Below, one piece after another: positions 56,285 through 64,000 of a stretch of 64,000 nucleotides of DNA. The translations under genes and the position numbers were made by a program. The stretch is from contig NC_074723.1 in NCBI RefSeq assembly GCF_947242115.1, forward strand, positions 27,482,043-27,546,042, written 5' to 3'. Position 1 is the stretch's first letter; the number at the start of each line of letters is the position of its first letter. The notes beneath the pieces were generated by a model. The model saw nothing but the letters and a program-made list of their open reading frames with translations. It did no database searches and was not told where the DNA came from. The DNA is from Biomphalaria glabrata. Taxonomy: Eukaryota; Mollusca; Gastropoda; Planorbidae.

Positions 56285-57920
56285 TTATTCAAGAACATTC
56301 TCACACATGTATCTCATTAAGAAACTATTCAGACAATTGACGTTTGTCATGTTCCATTCAAAGCTGCCCCAAAGAACCAAACAGTTGGCGCCCATGGTGA
56401 AAAGAGGATAATCCTTAGCCCACCGGAAGTAGTCAATGGAAGCATTGCTGTGAGGATACACCCAGTTCCCTACGTCATTTATCTGGTTCCCGCCAATCAG
56501 AACCAGGGCTGCGTCAGAGACATCCTCAATGAAGGTCTTCAGGAAGTGGAACTCGTTCTCATTGTTGACTTCTACCAGGTTTCCGCCATATATTTCACAG
56601 GTGGCCTGGGCCTGGACAATGTCCACAACAGTGTCTATGGAGTAGAGAGAGTACTGGGAGCCGTTGAAAGCTGCAGACGTTTCAAACATTGTTCTGTGTG
56701 ATGCATTCACTCTGTGTGTCAAGGTCGACATGAAGATTGAGACTTCCTCTTTCAGAGACAGAAAGTCTGTATTGAGATGGTGTATAGTCTGTCGTAGCTT
56801 TAAAATCTCTTCTACCAGCAGTTCAGACTCCGGGTTTAAGCCTGTAACATTATAGTTAGAAGATCTGGACAGTGGATGACCAGTTGTATCAAGGCCATCT
56901 GCTAGACATTCATATTCACCCTGGTTGGTCAAGTTCGGATAACTCCATATCACGTTCAGGAAAGACATGCCAGAGTTGTCTATAGTACCAACAGCCGTGA
57001 CACTGTCGGACAGAGTGACGCCATTAAAAGAGCTGACTGTTGCTGCTTCACGGAGTGACGTCGAGTTGGTCCATCGCCTGATACTTAGTGACGTGAGCGA
57101 TGATAGGCTTGGATCGCTTCCTGCCAGAAACGTACAGTTCACTTCAAGCTTCTCTGTGAGTCCATTCAATAGCTTGCTTGGGGAGACAGTCAGTCGGATA
57201 CAATGTGCTGAGACAATGAAAGAAATGTTTAAAATAGCACAAAAATATATATAACAAATCATTACCACACCATTATTATCTATTTTTATAAATACGTAAA
57301 TATATGTAGGCCAAGAACTATACACAAGGTAAACTGTATAAATGTTCAATTTTTAACAATGTTTTTATTTATTTTAACAAATAACAAAAATAACAATATC
57401 CTTTATATAAATATTACTAAACTACAAAATAATTGTTTATTTTTGTTGTAGTTCTGTACAACAAGAGCCCAGTAAAAAATACAAAACACAAAACGATAAG
57501 TTTCTGCTTCCTATCGACAAGTTCAAATGTATTGAATTACAATATAGGCACTTGTTTCAGGGTTAAAAACAATAATAGGAATGTTTTCGATACCCTATAG
57601 CAATCTCCTGCCCCAATAAGCAGGAGTACTGGGAGCCGTTGAAAGCTGCAGACGTTTCAAACGTTTCTTTTTTGGAAGTAACGTCTGTATTATATAAGAT
57701 AAGATTAGCCTTCATTAAGTTCTATATTCATCAAATAATATGGTTTTGATATCACCTTAGCCGAAGTGTCTGACGATATCCTTAAAAGGCCATCAAACTA
57801 AAGATTTGAGGACTCCTGTCGCTTAAAAATACGTAGACAATAACTAACCTTGATTTCAAATGACTTACCTTGTAATGGGAGACCACTCAGTAGAACTAAA
57901 ATTGATATTAATTTGTCCAT
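56285..57920 (-). CDS. Gene E: CREP-type secreted IgSF + C-type lectin protein (2 exons)
   Basis: Exons are 57920-57869 (MDKLISILVLLSGLPLQ, donor CAAG|GTAAGT) and 57207-56285 (acceptor TTCATTGTCTCAG, phase 1), giving 324 residues. Unlike A, C and D, the IgSF domain, linker and CTLD share one exon. The mature start AHCIRLTV adds an unpaired cysteine. The IgSF domain (about 20-130) has cysteines in EVNCTF and YECLAD. A long linker with LLVEEILKLRQTIHHLN and DFLSLKEEV is a likely coiled coil. The CTLD (about 205-324) has ATCEIYGGNLVEV, LVLIGGNQINDVGNWVYP, YFRWAKDYPLF, ANCLVLW, EWNMTNVNC and YMCE. YPL and WNM replace EPN/QPD and WND. A TTTAAAAG box lies about 70 bp upstream of the ATG. It is the parental copy of pseudogene F. 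Confidence 0.88.
57624..57662. repeat. 39-bp copy of gene E's own CTLD exon inside its intron 1
   Basis: The sequence GAGTACTGGGAGCCGTTGAA plus AGCTGCAGACGTTTCAAAC is identical to exon positions 56649-56687. It is immediately followed by the LINE 3' tail at 57663. The same pair is in gene F's intron, so it predates the duplication. Confidence 0.85.
57663..57710 (+). mobile_element. LINE 3' tail fragment in gene E intron 1
   Basis: CTTTTTTGGAAGTAACGTCT then ATATAAGATAAGAT is the 3' end of the LINE at 45281-45515. Confidence 0.6.
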
Positions 57921-57988
57921 CGCAATACAATAGAACAAGCTATAGGTAAATGTGCAGTACGACAAATACCTTCCCTTCTAGTTCTAGG

Positions 57989-57996
57989 CTTTTAAA
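57989..57996 (-). promoter_or_regulatory. TATA-like box upstream of gene E
   Basis: TTTAAAAG on the minus strand, about 70 bp upstream of the start codon. The same box is kept upstream of gene F. Position and sequence fit a core promoter, but the transcription start is unknown. Confidence 0.3.
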
Positions 57997-57999
57997 GTC

Positions 58000-59198
58000 A
58001 ACAATCTGCCTGGTCTATTTAAATCAAAATATTGCCAACTCAAAGTCAAAATGTATCACAATCAAGCTTTTCTTTCTCAAAGTTATTTTATGTTCATTTC
58101 ATTGCAAACTGTAGTGTTCAAACTCTAGCATTATTCTTCATGGATTGACAATTACAATATAAATGTATTTAGATACAAAGTTTATAGAGTTTAATATCCA
58201 GCATGTAGATTGAGTTATTAACATAAGATATTTGAATTATCTCCTAATCCAGCGATATTTCAAGTGGCGCATTAAAATGGAAGGTGGCAACGAGTAATCT
58301 ATTAGTTCTTGGCTTGAATGTGATGCTGGCTTGAAAGAAAATAAACACCAAAACTGAAGAGCTAAACAAAAAATACATTTACTTTTTATGATTCAATGAT
58401 TCTATGTAATACAGTGGCGTTTAATGAAAGAAAATAGTTTTAATTAAAATCACAAGCATCTTCAAATCAAAAACTTTTCTTCATACTTTATAATGGCACG
58501 ACTCGGAAGCTACGAAGCAAATGTTTTCATTTTCTAGACTTGTTGTCTTTAGTTTCTATTTGGACTTTCCGGATTCTTATTTTAGAGTGACTGTGACGTT
58601 GTGTTTGGGAAATCAAGTTCATTCATCAAGTCTATCACGCTGTATATAGCCCTCCTCATAGGCCAAATAAAATAATCAAAGACTATCAACCAATATGTCA
58701 CCATTACACTCACTAGAATTCTGTTTCACCAAGAAGTGTCATGTATTCATTGTATAACGTAATTAGAAATACATCTTTTGACTATAAAGAATCAAACATT
58801 GAATACAAACACATATTTTGTATATAGAACAACTGTTATCTTTAAAGTTACAATACTTGTCTATAGAAACTATTCTTACGTTGTTTAGTGGTGAAATAAA
58901 AACTATCAGTGCTATGAAAAAAATTGTCGAAGTCTTCAACCAAAAATCTTGTCATGAAGCTGAAAATGTTTTAGTTGTCATTTTAAGTTTGTATTATTTA
59001 TGTAGAATAATGTCATCCTTTACAAAACTATTTATATTTTATATTGAAATGTATATTTACTTTTACTTTTAAAAAATTATTTGCTTATAAGAAGCTGTTT
59101 TAACATCATAGTTCATTTGTTTCTTGCACAGATCAATGCACCATGGATGGCTTGTATTGGATATTCCGCTAGGGAAGTTTGAATGAGAACAATGACGT
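58000..59198. other. Spacer between gene E and the E/G hybrid
   Basis: Non-coding. It is duplicated at about 61010-62208 with roughly 2% divergence. No other repeat is recognised. The 84-codon frame at 58818-59072 is broken in the second copy and is not a gene. Confidence 0.6.
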
Positions 59199-59407
59199 TT
59201 ATATTTCCACTTCACATAAATAGTAGATGGGCCATTGCGATTGGTCCATGGTGCACAATTGATTGGTCATGTTCCAATTATAAACATCCCACAGAATCAA
59301 ACAATCGTGGGCCATGTTGTAAAATGGGAAAGCTTCCGCCCATCTGAAGTATTGCAGCGATTCATTGCTGTGAGGGTACACCCAGTTCCCAGCCTCGCCG
59401 TATTGAG
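59199..59407 (-). pseudogene. 3' end of a G-type CTLD exon, left at the crossover joint
   Basis: Minus-strand translation reads GEAGNWVYPHSNESLQYFRW, NMAHDCLILWDVYNWNMTNQ and YYLCEVEI, matching the end of gene G except for a few changes (for example ESLQYF against ESLHYF). It supplies the out-of-frame tail and 3' UTR of gene F. Confidence 0.9.
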
Positions 59408-60938
59408 TTGGCGCCCATGGTGAAAAGAGGATAATCCTTAGCCCACCGGAAGTAGTCAATGGAAGCATTGCTGTGAGAATACACCCAGTTCCCTACGTCA
59501 TTTATCTGGTTCCCGCCAATCAGAACCAGGGCTGCGTCAGAGACATCCTCAATGAAGGTCTTCAGGAAGTGGAACTCGTTCTCATTGTTGACTTCTACCA
59601 GGTTCCCGCCATATATTTCACAGGTGGCCTGGGCCTGGACAATGTCCACAACAGTGTCTATGGAGTAGAGAGAGTACTGGGAGCCGTTGAAAGCTGCAGA
59701 CGTTTCAAACATTGTTCTGTGTGATGCATTCACTCTGTGTGTCAAGGTCGACATGAAGATTGAGACTTCCTCTTTCAGAGACAGAAAGTCTGTATTGAGA
59801 TGGTGTATAGTCTGTCGTAGCTTTAAAATCTCTTCTACCAGCAGTTCAGACTCCGGGTTTAAGCCTGTAACATTATAGTTAGAAGATCTGGACAGTGGAT
59901 GACCAGTTGTATCAAGGCCATCTGCTAGACATTCATATTCACCCTGGTTGGTCAAGTTCGGATAACTCCATATCACGTTCAGGAAAGACATGCCAGAGTT
60001 GTCTATAGTACCAACAGCCGTGACACTGTCGGACAGAGTGACGCCATTAAAAGAGCTGACTGTTGCTGCTTCACGGAGTGACGTCGAGTTGGTCCATCGC
60101 CTGATACTTAGTGACGTGAGCGATGATAGGCTTGGATCGCTTCCTGCCAGAAACGTACAGTTCACTTCAAGCTTCTCTGTGAGTCCATTCAATAGCTTGC
60201 TTGGGGAGACAGTCAGTCGGATACAATGTGCTGAGACAATGAAAGAAATGTTTAAAATAGCACAAAAATATATATAACAAATCATTACCACACCATTATT
60301 ATCTATTTTTATAAATACGTAAATATATGTAGGCCAAGAACTATACACAAGGTAAACTGTATAAATGTTAAATTTTTAACAATGTTTTTATTTATTTAAC
60401 AAATAACAAAAATAACAATATCCTTTATATAAATATTACTAAACTAGAAAATAATTGTTTATTTTTGTTGTAGTTCTGTACAACAAGAGCCCAGTAAAAA
60501 ATACAAAACACAAAACGATAAGTTTCTGCTTCCTATCGACAAGTTCAAATGTATTGAATTACAATATAGGCACTTGTTTCAGGGTTAAAAACAATAATAG
60601 GAATGTTTTCGATACCCTAAAGCAATCTCCTGCCCCAATAAGCAGGAGTACTGGGAGCCGTTGAAACCTGCAGACGTTTCAAACGTTTCTTTTTTGGAAG
60701 TAACGTCTGTATTATATAAGATAAGATTAACCTTCATTAAGTTCTATATTCATCAAATAATATGGTTTTGATACCACCTTAGCCGAAGTGTCGATATCCT
60801 TAAAAGGCCATCAAACTAAAGATTTGAGGACTCCTGTCGATTAAAAATACGTAGACAATAACTAACCTTGATTTCAAATGACTTACCTTGTAATGGGAGA
60901 CCACTCAGTAGAACTAAAATTGATATTAATGTGTCCAT
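59362..60938 (-). pseudogene. Gene F: E/G hybrid CREP-type gene, frame-broken in its CTLD
   Basis: Exons are 60938-60887 (as in gene E, with Lys3 changed to Thr) and 60230-59362. Sequence equals gene E through signal peptide, IgSF, linker and CTLD up to FTMGAN. There it joins G-type DNA out of frame and ends 14 residues later (SIRRGWELGVPSQQ). The 306-residue product would keep the IgSF domain and coiled coil but lose three of the four CTLD cysteines. The stop lies in the last exon, so nonsense-mediated decay need not remove the transcript, and the promoter and splice sites are intact. It may therefore still be expressed as a CTLD-defective, IgSF-bearing secreted protein. I class it as a pseudogene with that reservation. 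Confidence 0.85.
60647..60733. repeat. Copy of the exon-fragment/LINE-tail pair in gene F intron 1
   Basis: Counterpart of 57624-57710 with one change in the exon-derived part (GAAACCTGCAG). Confidence 0.75.
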
Positions 60939-62208
60939 CGCAATATAATAGAACAAGCTATTGGTAAATGTGCAGTACGACAAATACTCTCCCTTCTAGT
61001 TCCAGTCTTTTAAAGTCAACAATCTGTCTGGTCTATTTAAATCAAAATATTGCCAACTCAAAGTCAAAATGTATCACAATCAAGTTTTTCTTTCTCAAAG
61101 TTATTTTATGTTCATTTCATTGCAAACTGTAGCGTTCTAGCATTATTCTTCATGAATTGACAATTACAATATAAATGTATTTAGATACAAAGTTTATAGA
61201 GTTTAATATCCAGCATGTAGATTGAGTTATTAACATAAGATATTTGAATTATCTCCTAATTCAGCGCTATTTCTAGTGGCGCATTCAAATGGATGGTGGC
61301 AACGAGTAATCTATTAGTTCTTGGCTTGAATGTGATGCTGGCTTGAAAGAAAATAAACACCAAAACTGAAGAGCTAAACAAAAAATACATTTACTTTTTA
61401 TGATTCAATGATTCTATGTAATACAGTGGCGTTTAATGAAAGAAAATAGTTTTAATTAAAATCACAAGTAACTTCAAATCAAAAACTTTTCTTCATACTT
61501 TATAATGGCACGACTCGGAAGCTACGAAGCAAATGTTTTCATTTTCTAGACTTGTTGTCTTTAGTTTCTATTTGGACTTTCCGGATTCTTATTTTAGAGT
61601 GACTGTGACGTTGTGTTTGGGAGATCAAGTTCATTCATCGAGTCTATCACGCTGTATATAGCCCTCCTCATAGGCCAAATAAAATAATCAAAGACTATCA
61701 ACCAATATGTCACCATTACACTCACTAGAATTCTGTTTCACCAAGAAGTGTCATGTATTCATTGTATAACGTAATTAGAAGTACATCTTTTGACTATAAA
61801 GAATCAAACATTGAATACAAACACATATTTTGTATATAGAACAATTGTTATCTTTCAAGTTACAATACTTGTCTATAGAAACTATTCTTACGTTGTTTAG
61901 TGGTGAAATAAAACTATCAGTGCTATGAAAAAATTGTCAAAGTCTTCAACCAAAAGTCTTGTCATGAAGCTGAAAATGTTTTAGTTGTCATTTTAAGTTT
62001 GTATTATTTATGTAGAATAATGTCATCCTTTACAAAACTATATATATTTTATATTGAAATGTATATTTACTTTTACTTTTAAAAAAGTATTTGCTTATAA
62101 GAAGCTGTTTCAACATCACAGTTCATTTGTTTCTTGCACAGATCAATGCACCATGGATGGCTTGTATTGGACATTCCGATAGGGAAGTTTGAATGAGAAC
62201 AATGACGT
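60939..62208. other. Spacer between genes F and G
   Basis: Duplicate of 57921-59198. It includes the TTTAAAAG box about 70 bp upstream of gene F's start. No other features were seen. Confidence 0.6.
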
Positions 62209-63146
62209 TTATATTTCCACTTCACATAAATAGTAGATGGGCCATTGCGATTGGTCCATGGTGCACAATTGATTGGTCATGTTCCAATTATAAACATCCC
62301 ACAGAATCAAACAATCGTGGGCCATGTTGTAAAATGGGAAAGCTTCCGCCCATCGGAAGTAGTGCAGCGATTCATTGCTGTGAGGGTACACCCAGTTCCC
62401 AGCCTCGCCGTATTGAGAACCTCCCACTAGCAGGAACCTGACCCAGGAAAAGTTTTCTATGAAACTAATGACGTAGTCATACTCGTCGCTGGTTTGTAGC
62501 TCTGCAAGATGGCCGCCGTAGATCTGGCACGTAGCTTCTGCTACGAGTGGTATGAGTGACGGACTGTCCTTGTATAAATAATATTGAGAACCGTTGTAAA
62601 TCTCTGAGGTCTCAAACAAAGTTTTTTGAGCACCGTTAATCCTCTCTGACCACGTGCTCATGAATGATGACGTATTTCTAAACAATGTTTGGAACTGTGT
62701 TTCCAGGTAGCCAATGGTGTTTCTTAATTGTACGATTTCCGCCTTTAAATGGTCAATCTCTGAACTCACATCCGTCACATTCACGGTTGAAGACAAGGTC
62801 AAAGGTTGACCAGCTGAATTTAACCCTATGGCATCACATTTATAATCACCTTGTGTTATGGTCAGTGGATTGTTCCAGGTTAACGTGAGATAGGACTGTC
62901 CAGTATTGTCTATCAATCCAGCGCTGGTCAAGTTCTCTTGTGACGTTGTAACTCCTGTAAATGAGTCAACAGAACTGAGGACTTGATACTGGAAGCTGGA
63001 AAGATTAGACAAACGAGATACTGTCAGAGACGTTAAAGATGTCAGGCTTGAATCACTTCCAGTGTCATATGTACAGTTGACAACAAGCTTGTCAGTAGCA
63101 TCTTGCAGTATAACCCTCGGTGATGTTGTCAGTTGCAGACATTGCA
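62209..63146 (-). CDS. Gene G: CREP-type IgSF + C-type lectin protein, terminal exon (5' end outside window or unseen)
   Basis: One exon (acceptor GTGTTTCCTACAG, phase 1, 938 bp) encodes 311 residues to the stop. The mature start VQCLQLTTSP again has an extra cysteine. The IgSF domain has cysteines in VVNCTYD and YKCDAIGL. The linker IDHLKAEIVQLRNTIGYLET is a likely coiled coil. The CTLD has ATCQIYGGHLAEL, LLVGGSQYGEAGNWVYP, YFRWAEAFPFYN, HDCLILWD, NWNMTNQLC and YYLCEV. FPF and WNM stand in for EPN/QPD and WND. No signal-peptide exon is found between 63147 and 64000, so the first exon probably lies beyond the window. Closest relative in the window is gene E: same two-exon layout, strand and linker type. 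Confidence 0.85.
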
Positions 63147-63504
63147 CTGTAGGAAACACAGAAAGTACACATTTATTAAGACATCTCTATAAAGGTTAAT
63201 ACTATATTAAAAACAAGAAAAACAGAAAGACCGAATCCTTATTGAGCGAATGCATGGAGCTAGTAAACCTTTTTATAGTCCAATGATAAGCATTTAGATC
63301 TAGACTAAGAAGACAATGCGCAAAATTTTCCTGAACATAAATTTATTAAACTCTTGAATCAATAAAGCCCTACATTCGGAAATTCCCGAACGCGATAGTC
63401 CTTTAAAGAACGAGAGAGTCCTTTAAAAACCGAATAAAGGATCTAGACCTAGATGTAGTCTCTAGCCTAATTTGCATTTATGTATTTTTACTTTAAAAAA
63501 TTAT

Positions 63505-63690
63505 AACGGTCAAACTAGAGTTTTCCCAGTGTGGCCGACGAGCCAGTAATTCTTTTCTCAGCGGTATACATCAACTGTTAAATTTCAAGAAAAATTGTTT
63601 GAGTCATTTTTTTTGTATCAACTGTCCACCCACCCACTCAGGTTCCTCCATGAAGGTGTGACTTGAATAGAGGTATTGTAATAATAGATA
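63505..63690. repeat. Dispersed repeat shared with 14715-14860
   Basis: CTAGAGTTTTCCCAGTGTGG, CAACTGTTAAATTTC and GGTTCCTCCATGAAGG recur. Here it lies in the presumed intron 1 of gene G. Confidence 0.55.
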
Positions 63691-63705
63691 GAAGATTATG
63701 TTCTG

Positions 63706-64000
63706 AATAATGTTCTTATCTTCTTATCTTATAAAATACAGACGTTACTTCAAAAAAGAAGATGATTACGTCCTACGCGTCATGCATTCAGTCATGCATA
63801 TTAACCAATGACTTTAATTCTGCCAAGTCAATGGTTTTCATGGCTGGCTCAGGCAACCCATTCCATGCTCTAATAGCACTAGGGAAGAAGGAGTATTTGT
63901 AGATATTTGTCCTAGCATATGGGACGAGGAATGTGCCTTTATCTTTGTGTCTTTCAGAGTATTTTATTAAATTTTGTTTTTGTATTTGAAGATTATGGTT
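63706..64000 (-). mobile_element. LINE 3' end, continues past the window
   Basis: Minus-strand copy of 45281-45515, with the CTTATCTTATAAAATACAGA tail end at the low side. It extends further 5' into coding sequence than the other copies (GGCACATTCCTCGTCCCATA side and beyond). Confidence 0.75.

Larger units (their letters stand above)
56385..59407. repeat. Tandem duplication, unit 1 (about 3.02 kb)
   Basis: This unit runs from inside gene E's CTLD exon to inside a G-type CTLD exon. It is repeated directly at 59408-62417. At the left boundary the offset between copies is 3023 bp; at the right it is 3010 bp, owing to small gaps. The boundary in E (56383-56385) and in G (62416-62417) share only the dinucleotide AG, so the crossover used little or no homology. 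Confidence 0.9.
59408..62417. repeat. Tandem duplication, unit 2 (about 3.01 kb)
   Basis: Second copy of 56385-59407. It contains the E-like first exon, intron and most of exon 2 (gene F), the spacer, and the 3' part of gene G. Confidence 0.9.

Noticed and set aside
56967-57254. Plus-strand frames opposite genes E and F
   Set aside because: They are shadows of the IgSF/CTLD exon; they recur at the same offset in the duplicated copy only because the DNA is duplicated.

Overview
The window looks like nuclear DNA from a heterobranch (planorbid-type) freshwater snail, for example the Biomphalaria/Bulinus group. It is AT-rich, intron-rich, full of minisatellites and worn transposons, and it carries a cluster of secreted genes that pair one FREP-style immunoglobulin (IgSF) domain with a C-type lectin domain (CTLD). 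That pairing is the hallmark of the snail C-type lectin-related proteins (CREPs), one branch of the variable immunoglobulin-and-lectin (VIgL) defence molecules that also include FREPs. The assignment rests on domain order, exon phases and sequence character; no database search was possible.

Layout. 1-17.5 kb holds no gene I can support. It contains three copies of a composite element bounded by GGGCGTAGCCA-type ends, a hAT-type MITE, a solo LTR, LINE 3' ends, SINEs and a ~0.5-kb inverted repeat around 3.4 kb of nested repeats. 17.6-22.9 kb (minus) is gene A (signal peptide, IgSF, CTLD; 3 exons). 24.6-28.9 kb (plus, divergent from A) is gene B, a signal peptide plus IgSF with a short tail and no CTLD. 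28.9-39.6 kb is a transposon-rich gap (hAT remnants, two LINE fragments, LTR-like DNA, SINEs) with a possible Ig-domain fossil. 39.6-44.2 kb (plus) is gene C and 48.1-51.6 kb (plus) is gene D, both 3-exon CREP-type genes. 56.3-63.1 kb (minus) holds genes E, F and G, a 2-exon type in which IgSF and CTLD share one exon. G lacks its first exon inside the window.

All introns that split these genes are phase 1, and every proposed exon chain closes in frame (A 323, B 184, C 314, D 329, E 324 and F 306 codons). The CTLDs keep the four core cysteines and the proline of the sugar-binding loop, but lack EPN/QPD and WND calcium residues, so classical calcium-dependent sugar binding is doubtful. As a set the genes would encode secreted, N-glycosylated, probably oligomeric recognition proteins of haemolymph.

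The most striking structures are: (1) a tandem array of roughly 53 copies of 26 bp in gene A that repeats the exon 2/intron 2 border, so most copies carry the 5' splice site; (2) a recent ~3.02-kb tandem duplication made by unequal crossing-over between the CTLD exons of E and G, whose joint is the hybrid, frame-broken gene F; (3) near identity of the E and F exons (2 changes in 823 bp) beside flanks about 1.8% diverged; (4) the CTLD-less gene B; and (5) unrelated minisatellites inside or beside genes A to D and between D and E.
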